Source: Sphingomonas sp. LaA6.9
GTDB taxonomy: Bacteria; Pseudomonadota; Alphaproteobacteria; Sphingomonadales; Sphingomonadaceae
DNA length: 64,000 nucleotides
NCBI RefSeq assembly: GCF_022601895.1
Contig: NZ_JAKVIO010000004.1
Coordinates: 62,001-126,000, forward strand
Direction of reading: 5' to 3'
A program made the translations under genes and the position numbers. Each line of letters begins with the position of its first letter. The stretch's first letter is position 1. A model generated the notes under the pieces. The model searched no databases and was not told the origin of the DNA. It saw only the letters and a program-made list of their open reading frames with translations. This document shows positions 8,506-15,809 of this stretch, in pieces.

Positions 8506-10098
8506 TCAGCTGGTCATGCGGCGCAGCGCCTCGATGCGGTCGGCCTCGTGCGCAGGCTTGTCGGTGCGGATGCGCGCTATGCGCGGAAAGCGCATCGCGA
8601 GGCCCGATTTGTGGCGGCGGCTTTCGTGGATCGAATCGAAGGCGACCTCCAGCACCAGCGTCTTCTCGACCTCGCGCACCGGGCCGAAGCGGTTGACGGT
8701 ATGGCTGCGGACGAAGCGGTCGAGCCATTTGAGCTCTTCATCGGTGAAACCGAAATAGGCCTTGCCGACGGGCAGCAGCTCGCCGGCCTCGGTCCAGCAG
8801 CCAAAGGTGAAATCCGAATAGAAGCTCGAACGCTTGCCCGACCCCCGCTGCGCATACATCAGCACGCAGTCGGCAGTGAGCGGATCGCGCTTCCACTTGT
8901 ACCACAGCCCCGCGCGGCGTCCGGTGACATAGGGGCTGTCGCGTCGCTTGAGCATCACACCCTCGATCGCGGCATCGCGGGCACCAGCACGCAGTTCGGC
9001 GAGCGCGTCGAAACTCTCCGCCGCGATCAGCGCCGACAAGTCGAAATGCCGGGGATCGAGGCATGGGACGAACGCCTCCAGCCTGATGCGCCGCACTTCC
9101 CAGGCCTCGGCGCGCAGGTCTTCGGCGCCATCGAACAAGATGTCGTAGAGACGGACAAAGGCGGGGTAGTCGGCGAGCATCCGGGCAGAGACCGTCTTGC
9201 GCCCGAGCCTTTGCTGGAGCGCATTGAAGCTCGCCGCGCCCGCTACCTCTAATCCGCCCGCCTGCCCCTCGCCGCGCACGAGCAGTTCGCCGTCGAGGAC
9301 CGCTTCCCGAGCAAAGGCCGCGGCGACCTCGGGAAAACTGTGCGTGATATCGTCGCCCGTGCGGCTGTAGAGCCGTGTCTGCCCCGCGACATGGACGAGC
9401 TGGACGCGGATGCCGTCCCATTTCCACTCGGCCGCGAATTCCTCGATCGAAATCGGCTCGTCCTCGAGCGGATGCGCGAGCATGAACGGGCGGAAGACCG
9501 GCAGATTTGCGGCGCTGGGCTGCTCGCCCGTCCCCTCGGCCCAGGCGAAGAGCGGCGCATAGGGGGGCGTCAGCCCGTGCCATACCTCCTCGACGGCCTC
9601 GACATCGAGCCCGAAGCCTTCGGCGAGCGCGGTCTTGGCCAGCCGCGCGGAGACGCCGATCCTGAGCGCGCCCGTCGCCATCTTGAGCAGCGCAAAACGT
9701 TCCTCGGGAGCGAGGCGGTCAAGCAGGTCGGCAAGCGCAGCGGGCGCATCCGAGCGTGAAAGTGTCGCCAGCCTCTCAACGATTCCCGAAAGACTGAGGT
9801 CGACGTCGGCCGGCGGCGGCGCAGCCGGGTCCGGCCAGATCAGCGAGACGGTTTCGGCGGTATCGCCGACATAGTCGCGACTGAGGCGGAACAGCACTGG
9901 ATCGACGCGTTCATCGACCATCGCGCGGATCATTGCGGGCTTGACCGCCGGCAGGTCGAGCGCGCCGGTGAGCGCCGCCATAGCCCAGCCGCGATCGGGA
10001 TCAGGGGTCGCCTTGAGATAATCGGCGATCAGGCGCAGCTTGGCGTTACGCGAACGCGTATAGATGAGACGATCGAGAAGCTCGGCAAAGGCGTGCAT
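8506..10098 (-). CDS. ATP-dependent DNA ligase (cisplatin damage response type)
   Basis: This enzyme seals nicks using ATP, in contrast to the NAD-dependent LigA. The 530 residues match the bacterial damage-response ligase family. An N-terminal helical domain (residues 1-200, starting MHAFAELLDRLIYTRSRNAK) precedes the nucleotidyltransferase domain with motif I EWKWDGIR, whose lysine is adenylated. Further motifs include LYSRTGDDITHSFPEV (III), VLDGELLV (IIIa), GVMLKRRDSPY (IV) and LWYKWKRD (V), followed by an OB-fold. Family members usually sit beside a ligase-associated exonuclease, a DEXH helicase and PdeM; none is a neighbour here. Confidence 0.93.
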   Translation of the reverse strand: MHAFAELLDRLIYTRSRNAKLRLIADYLKATPDPDRGWAMAALTGALDLPAVKPAMIRAMVDERVDPVLFRLSRDYVGDTAETVSLIWPDPAAPPPADVDLSLSGIVERLATLSRSDAPAALADLLDRLAPEERFALLKMATGALRIGVSARLAKTALAEGFGLDVEAVEEVWHGLTPPYAPLFAWAEGTGEQPSAANLPVFRPFMLAHPLEDEPISIEEFAAEWKWDGIRVQLVHVAGQTRLYSRTGDDITHSFPEVAAAFAREAVLDGELLVRGEGQAGGLEVAGAASFNALQQRLGRKTVSARMLADYPAFVRLYDILFDGAEDLRAEAWEVRRIRLEAFVPCLDPRHFDLSALIAAESFDALAELRAGARDAAIEGVMLKRRDSPYVTGRRAGLWYKWKRDPLTADCVLMYAQRGSGKRSSFYSDFTFGCWTEAGELLPVGKAYFGFTDEELKWLDRFVRSHTVNRFGPVREVEKTLVLEVAFDSIHESRRHKSGLAMRFPRIARIRTDKPAHEADRIEALRRMTS

Positions 10099-10144
10099 CG
10101 AGACGCGATACTAACCGCGCCCCGATGGACTTGCCATTGTTCCG

Positions 10145-10327
10145 CTATTTCACGATGCCTGCGCCTCTCCCGGCCACAAGGCCAAGCACGAGCAACAGCA
10201 CAAAGACCGCGATCGCGACGAAGAACAGGATCTTGGCGATCTCGACGAACGCGCCGCCGATTCCGCCAAATCCCAACAGCGCCAGCACCAGACCGGCGAC
10301 GAGGAAGATCAGAGCCCAACGCAACAT
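10145..10327 (-). CDS. DUF1328 small membrane protein (YtjA-like)
   Basis: This 60-residue, two-helix membrane protein has the DUF1328 pattern: [20 protein letters not shown], then [38 protein letters not shown]-type ribosome-binding site (AAGGAGAATATC) precedes the ATG. The function is unknown, although family members are often stress-linked. It is 46 bp upstream of the ligase and could be co-transcribed with it. Confidence 0.9.
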   Translation of the reverse strand: MLRWALIFLVAGLVLALLGFGGIGGAFVEIAKILFFVAIAVFVLLLVLGLVAGRGAGIVK

Positions 10328-10380
10328 GATATTCTCCTTATCACCCCGAAGAAGAACCGGTGGGCACAGTCGATTGTTCC

Positions 10381-10947
10381 TCAGGCGAACAGGGCGACAA
10401 GTGCCCAGATGCCGATCGCCGCGAAGACAAGCGCGGCGCCGATGCGGACGGCCTTCATGGGGACGATCCGGGTAATTTGCTCGCCCAGGAACACTGCGGG
10501 GACATTGGCGATCATCATGCCCGCGGTGGTCCCCGCCGCTACGAGGCCGACTGCCTGATATTGTGCGCCGAGCGCGACGGTCGCGATCTGCGTCTTGTCG
10601 CCCATCTCGGCGAGGAAGAAGGCGATGGTCGTCGTGAGAAACGCGCCGAATCGCCCTGCGACGCCCGCTTCGTCATCGTCGATCGTATCGGGAACGAGCG
10701 TCCATGCGGCCATGGCGATGAAGCCGAGCGCAACCGCAAGGCGGAACCAGTAGCCATCGAGCAGCCCGGCGATCCCCGCCCCCGCCCAGGCGGCGAGCGC
10801 ATGGTTGACGATGGTGGCGGCGAAGATGCCCGCGATGATCGGCCATGGCTGACGGAAACGACAGGCGAGCACGATCGCGAGCAGCATCGTCTTGTCGCCG
10901 ATTTCGGCGAGCGCGACGAGCAATGTTGAAGACAGCAGGATTTCCAT
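10381..10947 (-). CDS. TMEM165/GDT1 (UPF0016) family protein, probable Mn2+ exporter
   Basis: UPF0016 proteins are small cation transporters; bacterial members such as MneA/MntX-type proteins export Mn2+. The 188 residues contain six hydrophobic helices in two repeats. Each repeat has the signature acidic motif: [13 protein letters not shown] (residues about 12-24) and [18 protein letters not shown]. The long leader upstream matches a yybP-ykoY manganese riboswitch, which strongly supports a manganese role. A paralogue lies at 11837-12400. The start ATG at 10947 has no strong ribosome-binding site, and translation may be controlled by the leader. Confidence 0.93.
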   Translation of the reverse strand: MEILLSSTLLVALAEIGDKTMLLAIVLACRFRQPWPIIAGIFAATIVNHALAAWAGAGIAGLLDGYWFRLAVALGFIAMAAWTLVPDTIDDDEAGVAGRFGAFLTTTIAFFLAEMGDKTQIATVALGAQYQAVGLVAAGTTAGMMIANVPAVFLGEQITRIVPMKAVRIGAALVFAAIGIWALVALFA

Positions 10948-11026
10948 GAGCGCAAATTCCGGCCGGGCAAAAGGCTAAAACCAACGACGCCATGGAACCC
11001 CCTGCCCGGCAAGACAGGGGTTCGCA

Positions 11027-11145
11027 GCGTCATCGGTCTTGCCTGGATCGGCCGGAACCGATCCGATCGCGCCATGGCCTCTCGACCAAGCATGTTGACG
11101 CGATCTCCGCGCAAAATGTGCGCGGCGGGCTACTCCCCGGGTGAC
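11027..11145 (-). promoter_or_regulatory. yybP-ykoY (manganese) riboswitch aptamer
   Basis: On the minus strand the leader has the two signature internal loops of this class: CCCGGGGAGTAGCCC near its 5' end and GCAAGACC near its 3' end, with GCGTCAACATGCTTGGTC between them as in enterobacterial examples. A GGATCGG and CCGATCC hairpin closes the variable arm. Downstream, at about 10975-11037, ACCGATGACGC can pair with GCGTCGTTGGT and AACCCCTG with CAGGGGGTT, giving alternative structures for the expression platform. It precedes the UPF0016 gene by about 80 nt. Confidence 0.87.
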
Positions 11146-11153
11146 GGGGAGCG

Positions 11154-11181
11154 CCTTATGTCATCGCTGAAAAACGGTCAA
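11154..11181 (-). promoter_or_regulatory. Candidate promoter for the riboswitch transcript
   Basis: TTGACC, which overlaps the dps stop codon, is followed after 16 bases by ATAAGG, and the aptamer begins shortly afterwards. The -10 match is imperfect, so read-through from dps is an equally good explanation. Confidence 0.4.
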
Positions 11182-11678
11182 GCGGTGCGGCTGGCCTCGA
11201 ACAGGAACCACGCACGCTCTTCGGCAAGGTCGGTCCATTCGTCGAGAATGCCTGAAGTGGCGTTGTCCTTGGCTTCATCGACGATGTCCTTGGCTTCGCG
11301 GAGGCTCTCCACCAGCTTCAGATTGTCCTCGCGCAGTTCGGCGAGCATGGCGGTCGCCGACACGAATTCGGCGTCATTGTCCTTCAGTGTCTGACGACGC
11401 GCGATGTCGCCGATCGAACGCAGCGTGGTGTTGCCCGTCTTGCGCACGCGCTCGGCAATCTGGTCGGTCGTACCCAGGATCTGCGTCGCCTGTTCGTCGA
11501 GCATCAGGTGATAGTCGCGGAAGTGCGGACCCGAGACGTGCCAGTGAAAATTCTTGGTCTTGAGGTAGAGCGCATAGCTGTCGGCGAGGATGCCATTCAG
11601 CGCGTCGGCGACCGACTTCGTCGCGTTACTGCCGAGATCCGTCGGGGTCTTGAGCTTTTCCTTGCCACCCTTGGCCAT
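11178..11678 (-). CDS. dps: Dps family ferritin-like DNA-binding protein
   Basis: Dps dodecamers oxidise and store iron and protect DNA during starvation and oxidative stress. The 166 residues have a lysine-rich N-terminal tail (MAKGGKEKLKTPTDLGSN) suited to DNA binding and the four-helix ferritin core. Ferroxidase-site residues are recognisable in KTKNFHWHVSGPHFRDYHLMLDEQ (His and Asp/Glu ligands). The C-terminus SGILDEWTDLAEERAWFLFEA is also typical. An AGGAGG-type site lies before the ATG. The Mn-riboswitch and its exporter follow directly on the same strand, which suggests joint stress or metal regulation. Confidence 0.93.
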   Translation of the reverse strand: MAKGGKEKLKTPTDLGSNATKSVADALNGILADSYALYLKTKNFHWHVSGPHFRDYHLMLDEQATQILGTTDQIAERVRKTGNTTLRSIGDIARRQTLKDNDAEFVSATAMLAELREDNLKLVESLREAKDIVDEAKDNATSGILDEWTDLAEERAWFLFEASRTA

Positions 11679-11836
11679 CTTGTCCTCCGTTCAGGGAATG
11701 GAATTTCGAGTCGCAAGCATAACGATCAAGCGACGGAAAAGTCGCATGGATTTCCGCAATGCAGCGCAATAAATTTCGCTGGCTGTGATCGAGAAGATTG
11801 ATCGATGCGGTGCCGTGGGGCCGGGGCGTCCGCCGA

Positions 11837-12400
11837 TCAGATCAGGCGTAGTGCGGAAATCGCGGTCCAGAGGCCCGACACGAGGAAAAGCGCGCCGGTG
11901 CAACGGCGGATGGTTGTCAGGGGCAGGCGCTCGAACGCCTTGCTGGCGAGTGCCACGGCCGCACTTGTGAGAACCACGCCCGCCGTCGCGCCCGCAATTG
12001 TCGGCCAGAAGGCGTCGGCGCGCAGCGAGATCGCGAAGGTGAGGAACTGCGTCTTGTCGCCGAGTTCGAGCACGAAGAAGGAAAAAAAGCTGACGATGAA
12101 GGGGCTGAGGCGAGTGGCGCGCAGCGGCAGGGATGGGGTCTGGCGCATGAGCGCGCCGACGCCCGCAAAGCACAGCGCGAGCGCCAGCATCAGCTTCGCG
12201 GCCTCGGGCGTCAGCATGGGTGCGAGCAGCGTTCCGCCGAGCGCCGCAAGTGCGGCGTTGGCAAAGGCTGCCACTGCTATGCCGGCGAGGACGAGCGCGA
12301 CCCTGCGAAAATGGAGCGCGAGGGCGAGCGCGAGCCACTGCGTCTTGTCCCCGCATTCGGCGAGCAGCGCCGCCACGAAGGCGGGGAAGAAACCATCCAT
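11837..12400 (-). CDS. Second TMEM165/GDT1 (UPF0016) family protein
   Basis: A 187-residue paralogue of the protein at 10381-10947, with the two family motifs LLAECGDKTQWLALALA (residues about 12-28) and FVLELGDKTQFLTFAISL (about 105-122). It has six hydrophobic helices and an acidic-to-cysteine variation in the first motif (ECGDKT instead of EIGDKT). It ends on the far side of dps. No yybP-ykoY signature is visible upstream; instead it follows a small gene of unknown function by 13 bp. Cation export is inferred from family, and the ion is unknown. Confidence 0.9.
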   Translation of the reverse strand: MDGFFPAFVAALLAECGDKTQWLALALALHFRRVALVLAGIAVAAFANAALAALGGTLLAPMLTPEAAKLMLALALCFAGVGALMRQTPSLPLRATRLSPFIVSFFSFFVLELGDKTQFLTFAISLRADAFWPTIAGATAGVVLTSAAVALASKAFERLPLTTIRRCTGALFLVSGLWTAISALRLI

Positions 12401-12413
12401 GCGCGCGCCGGCG

Positions 12414-12737
12414 TCAGCCGGTCATGCGGACATTGATCGCGGCGAGCCAGGCGGAGCCCGCATCGGCGTCGCAACGCTGGCACCCGGCGGCGTCGCGCAG
12501 TGTGTCGAGCCAGGGCAGCACCATCGTTCCGCGCCCCGAATCGGCAAGCGCGGACTCAAGCCCCCGTGCGATCTGGACGACCGGGTCGAGCCCGTAATCA
12601 AGCGCAGTGCTGCGAATCTCGTCGATATTGGCGCAGAGCTGATCGAGGGACAGATGTGGCAGTTCGACAGCGATCCGATCGATCCGGTCGCAAAGACCCG
12701 AACGAACCTGCAGCAATGCGTCGACGGCGATGCCCAT
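12414..12737 (-). CDS. Hypothetical protein, 107 residues
   Basis: I do not recognise this protein. It is largely helical by composition (DALLQVRSGLCDRIDRIAVELPHLSLDQLCANIDEIRS), has no signal peptide or membrane helix, and contains a CQRCDAD motif near residue 89. It is 13 bp upstream of the UPF0016 paralogue on the same strand, so the two probably form a small operon and may be functionally linked. Codon use matches the neighbours, which supports it being real. Confidence 0.65.
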   Translation of the reverse strand: MGIAVDALLQVRSGLCDRIDRIAVELPHLSLDQLCANIDEIRSTALDYGLDPVVQIARGLESALADSGRGTMVLPWLDTLRDAAGCQRCDADAGSAWLAAINVRMTG

Positions 12738-12803
12738 GTTCCTGCCCTCCCAAGGTGGATGGGCCGAGCATGCGCCCGCCTTGGTTAAGAAGCGCTAAAG
12801 CAA

Positions 12804-13019
12804 TCAGGGCGTCCCGCTGCACAGCGGCGCAGCGCGGATTTCAGCGAGAAGGTCGCGCTGGTTCGCAGCGGCACGCGCGGCATAGTGATCGAGGTGCCAT
12901 GTCGCAAAGCCGGTGAGCCCTAGCGCCAGGCCGCCGAGCAACGCGCCCTGCCACCGCCGCGTCACGCGGGACGAGGCAGCGGCGGCAATCGCTGCGACAC
13001 CTGCGAGGCAGCAGAACAT
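12804..13019 (-). CDS. Small hypothetical membrane protein
   Basis: A 71-residue frame with two hydrophobic stretches (MFCCLAGVAAIAAAAS and GALLGGLALGLTGFATW) separated by a basic SSRVTRRW segment, and a hydrophilic C-terminus with one Cys. It follows the DUF899 gene by 12 bp on the same strand, which favours it being the last gene of the arsR operon. The family is not recognised. Confidence 0.5.
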   Translation of the reverse strand: MFCCLAGVAAIAAAASSRVTRRWQGALLGGLALGLTGFATWHLDHYAARAAANQRDLLAEIRAAPLCSGTP

Positions 13020-13031
13020 TGCCGCCTGTCC

Positions 13032-13769
13032 TCAGGCCGCGCTTGCGCAGCAGGGCTCCGCGTCCGGAGCGTCCTCATATTCGTCGTGGAGCCTGACCCA
13101 GTTCATCGTCTGCCCGCCTTCGTTGCGCCCCTTGGGGACCATGTCGAGAAAGGCGAAGGCGCCCGCCAGCACCTCGTTGCCGCGGGCATAGGCTGAATAG
13201 GTGTGATAGACCTGCCCATCGTCGCCCTTGGCGAACACGCTGGTGCCGTGGATATCAGGGGCGAGACCTGACGTCGTGCCGTAATTGTAAAGCGGCTCGT
13301 CCGCCGCGATCTGCTCGGGGGTGAAGGACGCGCCATAGTCGAAGTTGAAGCTGGTCCCTTCGGAGGACACCCATTCGAAGCGCCAGCCCATGCGCTCGCG
13401 CACCTGCTCGATCCGCGCGAGCGGGACGCGCGATATCGCGGCGAAACTGAGATCGGCATGCTCGAAATGCTGGCGAGCGGCGTCGACATGGTCGGAGAGA
13501 TACGAACATCCGGGACAGATATGGTCGCTGCCTGGTGTCAGCATGAAATTATAGACGAAGAGTTGCGAGCGGCCGGCGAAGAGATCCGCGAGGCGCTTTG
13601 GTCCCGTGGTCGAGGCGAAGACATAGTCCTGATCGACCTTCACCCAGGGGAGCGCGCGTCGCTCCGCGTAGAGCGCGTCGCGCTGATGCGTGAGCGCACG
13701 TTCATTTTCGAGATGCGCCTTGCGTGCCGTGATCCATTCGGCGCGCGATACAATTGCATTTGGGGTCAT
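13032..13769 (-). CDS. DUF899 family thioredoxin-like protein
   Basis: The protein has the DUF899 pattern: ERRALPWVKVDQDYVF, then DLFAGRSQLFVYNFMLTPG, and the thioredoxin-like active segment ICPGCSYLSDHVDAARQH (CxxC near residues 84-87). The fold resembles a thioredoxin whose redox role is unproven; the family has no established function. It ends with a Cys pair (EPCCASAA). It is the third gene after arsR and an SRPBCC gene on the same strand, an arrangement that recurs in proteobacteria. Confidence 0.88.
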   Translation of the reverse strand: MTPNAIVSRAEWITARKAHLENERALTHQRDALYAERRALPWVKVDQDYVFASTTGPKRLADLFAGRSQLFVYNFMLTPGSDHICPGCSYLSDHVDAARQHFEHADLSFAAISRVPLARIEQVRERMGWRFEWVSSEGTSFNFDYGASFTPEQIAADEPLYNYGTTSGLAPDIHGTSVFAKGDDGQVYHTYSAYARGNEVLAGAFAFLDMVPKGRNEGGQTMNWVRLHDEYEDAPDAEPCCASAA

Positions 13770-13784
13770 GATTTTCTCCTCTCT

Positions 13785-14222
13785 TCAGGAGGCGACAAAG
13801 GCCTCCAGCTTATCGAGGCACCCGCTCCAGCCCTGATGGTGGCTGTCGCGGACCTCTTCATCGAACAGCTTTTCATGAATGAGCGTGAGTTCAGTGCCGC
13901 CGTCGACGGGCCTGAGTTGCACCGTCACCAGCGATTCGCGCTCGGGAAACGTGATCCATTTCCAGGTGAAGACGAGCTGCACATTCTCGACCACGTCGAC
14001 ATATTCGCCGTGGGCGAAATGCTCCTCGCCGTCGGCGGTGCAGAAGCGGATGCCGTATTTGCCGCCCGGGCGCGGATCGGTCTCGGCCGAGAGCACGGGG
14101 CTCGAATCGGGCCCGAACCAGCGCAGCAGCTTTTCGGGATCGGTCCACGCCGCAAAGACCTTTGCGGGCGGCGCCTTCATGAAGCGTGTGATCGTCAGAC
14201 TCGGGCGGGTATCGAGCATCAT
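13785..14222 (-). CDS. SRPBCC (AHSA1-like) domain protein
   Basis: A 145-residue START/AHSA1-like helix-grip protein: TRFMKAPPAKVFAAWTDPEKLLRWFGP, GGKYGIRFCTADGEEHFAHGEYVDVVEN and the C-terminal GWSGCLDKLEAFV. Such proteins bind hydrophobic ligands, but the ligand here is unknown. Start codon 14222 overlaps the arsR stop as ATGA, so translation is probably coupled; an ATG three bases downstream is an alternative. It lies between arsR and DUF899. Confidence 0.88.
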   Translation of the reverse strand: MMLDTRPSLTITRFMKAPPAKVFAAWTDPEKLLRWFGPDSSPVLSAETDPRPGGKYGIRFCTADGEEHFAHGEYVDVVENVQLVFTWKWITFPERESLVTVQLRPVDGGTELTLIHEKLFDEEVRDSHHQGWSGCLDKLEAFVAS

Positions 14223-14557
14223 TCGTCCTGCTCCCCTTCGACAAGTGCTGCGAGGCGATCGAGCCGGTCGCCCCAGAATTTCTCGTACCGGACGAGCCAC
14301 TGCATGGCGTCCTCCATCGGCCCCGCCTCGATCCGGCAGGTAACCGTGCGCCCGGCCTTGGTGCGGCTGACCAGTCCCGCTTCCGACAGCACGTCGAGAT
14401 GCTTCATCACCGCGGGCAGCGACATGGCGAACGGCCTGGCAAGCTCACTGACCGAACGCCCCTCGCCACTATCGAGTTGCATCAGCAGCGCGCGCCGTGT
14501 CGGATCGGCAAGCGCGGCAAAGGTGCGGTCGAGGTCGGGATGCTGATACTTAACCAT
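14219..14557 (-). CDS. ArsR-family HTH transcriptional regulator
   Basis: A 112-residue winged-helix regulator: DRTFAALADPTRRALLMQLDSGEGRSVSELARPFAMSLPAVMKHLDVL covers the HTH (residues about 8-55), and GRTVTCRIEAGPMEDAMQWL the wing and last helix. It lacks the ELCVC metal motif of metal-sensing ArsR proteins, so it belongs to the non-metal group often paired with SRPBCC proteins. The start ATG at 14557 is preferred to a TTG one codon upstream. An inverted repeat overlaps the start codon, suggesting self-repression. Confidence 0.9.
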   Translation of the reverse strand: MVKYQHPDLDRTFAALADPTRRALLMQLDSGEGRSVSELARPFAMSLPAVMKHLDVLSEAGLVSRTKAGRTVTCRIEAGPMEDAMQWLVRYEKFWGDRLDRLAALVEGEQDE

Positions 14558-14566
14558 CAAGTTAAG
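14549..14566. promoter_or_regulatory. Candidate ArsR-type operator over the arsR start codon
   Basis: The perfect inverted repeat CTTAAC-N6-GTTAAG has the start codon in its spacer. It is followed by another GTTAA, giving an AT-rich palindromic patch unlike the flanking DNA. Position and symmetry suit an autoregulatory site. Confidence 0.6.
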
Positions 14567-14610
14567 TTAACGCATGACGCGGCAGAGAGTCAAGTCGGCG
14601 CCCAACGGGG

Positions 14611-14680
14611 TTGACAATCGGGACTCATTGGCGCAATTGCGCGGCCTTGAACGAGCGGCGGCGACGCCGCTTTTGTTTTT
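14611..14680 (+). promoter_or_regulatory. TTGACA promoter element and attenuator-like terminator before rpmG
   Basis: TTGACA lies at 14611-14616, with a weak -10 about 17 bases on. A GCGGCG-GCGA-CGCCGC hairpin at 14655-14670 follows, with a TTTTGTTTTT tract at 14671-14680. No gene on this strand ends before the hairpin, so it lies inside the rpmG leader. Confidence 0.6.
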
Positions 14681-14709
14681 CTTGAGAATCGCAAAAAGGG
14701 TTTCGGGTC

Positions 14710-14877
14710 ATGGCCAAGCCGACCACCGTCAAGATCAAGCTCGTCAGCTCGGAAGGCACCGGCTTCTTCTACGTCACCAAGAAGAATCCCCGCACCAAGA
14801 CCGAGAAGCTCAGCTTCCGCAAGTACGATCCCGTCGCGCGCAAGCACGTCGAGTTCAAGGAAGCCAAGATCAAGTAA
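14710..14877 (+). CDS. rpmG: 50S ribosomal protein L33
   Basis: A 55-residue protein with the bL33 sequence: [20 protein letters not shown], then [20 protein letters not shown] and a C-terminal KEAKIK. It lacks the CxxC pairs, so it is the zinc-independent form. It sits in the large subunit near the E site. The start ATG follows an AAAGGG-type site. In some alphaproteobacteria rpmG lies near divK-pleD; here divK is close by, but no pleD is present. Confidence 0.96.
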   Translation: MAKPTTVKIKLVSSEGTGFFYVTKKNPRTKTEKLSFRKYDPVARKHVEFKEAKIK

Positions 14878-14979
14878 GCGCTTCGGCGCTTCCTCCCTGA
14901 TCTGGAAGTTTCAGGCGTGGCGCCCGCAAGGGTTCCGCGCCTTTTGCTGCGCGCAGAGCAACGCGCGCCAAATGAGATC

Positions 14980-15093
14980 CGCTCATCCTGAGGAGCCGTT
15001 GAGCCCGGCGAAACGGCGTCTCGAAGGACGCACCGAGCCAGTCCTTCGAGACGGGTCTTCGCCTTCGCTCAGCCCCTCCTCAGGACGAGCGGA
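14980..15093. repeat. Palindromic intergenic repeat, family A, copy 2
   Basis: CGCTCATCCTGAGGAGCCG at the left and CTCCTCAGGACGAGCGG at the right, with TCTCGAAGGAC and GTCCTTCGAGA inside. It matches 669-786 almost base for base and lies between convergent rpmG and divK. Confidence 0.88.
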
Positions 15094-15119
15094 GAGATTA
15101 TGATTTGACGCACGAAGCT

Positions 15120-15482
15120 CTAGAGCAGCGCCCCGACCGAATCGACGAATTTGAGCACCGAGATCGGCTTCGACACATAAGCCTCGGCGCCGAGCGCTCG
15201 GATGCGCTCCTCGTCGCCCTTGGCGGCATAGGCGGTGACCGCCATGATCGGGATCGCCTTCAGATCGTCGTCGCCCTTGATCGTCTCGATGAGTTCGAGC
15301 CCGCTGACATGCGGGAGCTGGATGTCCATGATGATGAGATCGGGCGCAAAGGCGCGCGCGCGGTCCACCGCTTCGCGCCCGTCACGCACGGGTTCGGCCG
15401 AATAGCCATGGGCACGCAGCAGGTCGCAGAATAATTTGAGATTGAGTTCGTTGTCCTCGACAACGAGCACCCTTTTTGCCAC
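15120..15482 (-). CDS. divK: Single-domain response regulator DivK
   Basis: DivK is the receiver-only response regulator of the alphaproteobacterial cell-cycle pathway, acting with DivJ/PleC and DivL-CckA. The 120 residues are close to Caulobacter DivK throughout: VLVVEDNELNLKLFCDLL, the phosphoacceptor Asp in PDLIIMDIQLPHVSGLEL (residue about 53), MAVTAYAAKGDEERIRALG and YVSKPISVLKF with the conserved Lys. The start is the GTG at 15482, which gives the right N-terminus. It is divergent from a DUF3572 gene 39 bp away. Confidence 0.93.
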   Translation of the reverse strand: MAKRVLVVEDNELNLKLFCDLLRAHGYSAEPVRDGREAVDRARAFAPDLIIMDIQLPHVSGLELIETIKGDDDLKAIPIMAVTAYAAKGDEERIRALGAEAYVSKPISVLKFVDSVGALL

Positions 15483-15521
15483 TTCGCCCCTTTCCCACTG
15501 CAACGGGTGACGGTGTAGGCG

Positions 15522-15809
15522 ATGAAGCCTCTGGAAACAAATCAGGAAGAATCCGAGTCGCTGGCACTCTCCGCGCTGGTCTGGGTCCTGCAGGACGAGG
15601 ACCGCGCGCAAAGGCTGCTCGCCCTCACCGGGCTCACTGCCGACGACCTGCGCCAGCGCGCGGGCGAGCGCGGCCTGCTCGCCGCGGTCCTCGGTTTTCT
15701 CGAGGCGCACGAGCCCGACCTGCTGGCATGCGCGCGCGCGATCGAGACGACGCCGCTGGCGCTGGTCGAGGCGCGGCGCCGACTGGATGGCGGGGAAATC
15801 GAATCATGA
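15522..15809 (+). CDS. DUF3572 family protein
   Basis: A 95-residue helical protein: ESESLALSALVWVLQDEDRAQRLLALTGLTADDLRQRAGE, then LAAVLGFLEAHEPDLLACARA. This fits the DUF3572 family found almost only in alphaproteobacteria and often beside divK. The function is unknown. Its stop overlaps the start of the following HAD gene as ATGA. Confidence 0.85.
   Translation: MKPLETNQEESESLALSALVWVLQDEDRAQRLLALTGLTADDLRQRAGERGLLAAVLGFLEAHEPDLLACARAIETTPLALVEARRRLDGGEIES

Noticed and set aside
11700-11836. Possible OxyR or Fur site upstream of dps
   Set aside because: The region is AT-richer and has partial symmetry, but no string matched a known consensus well enough to call.
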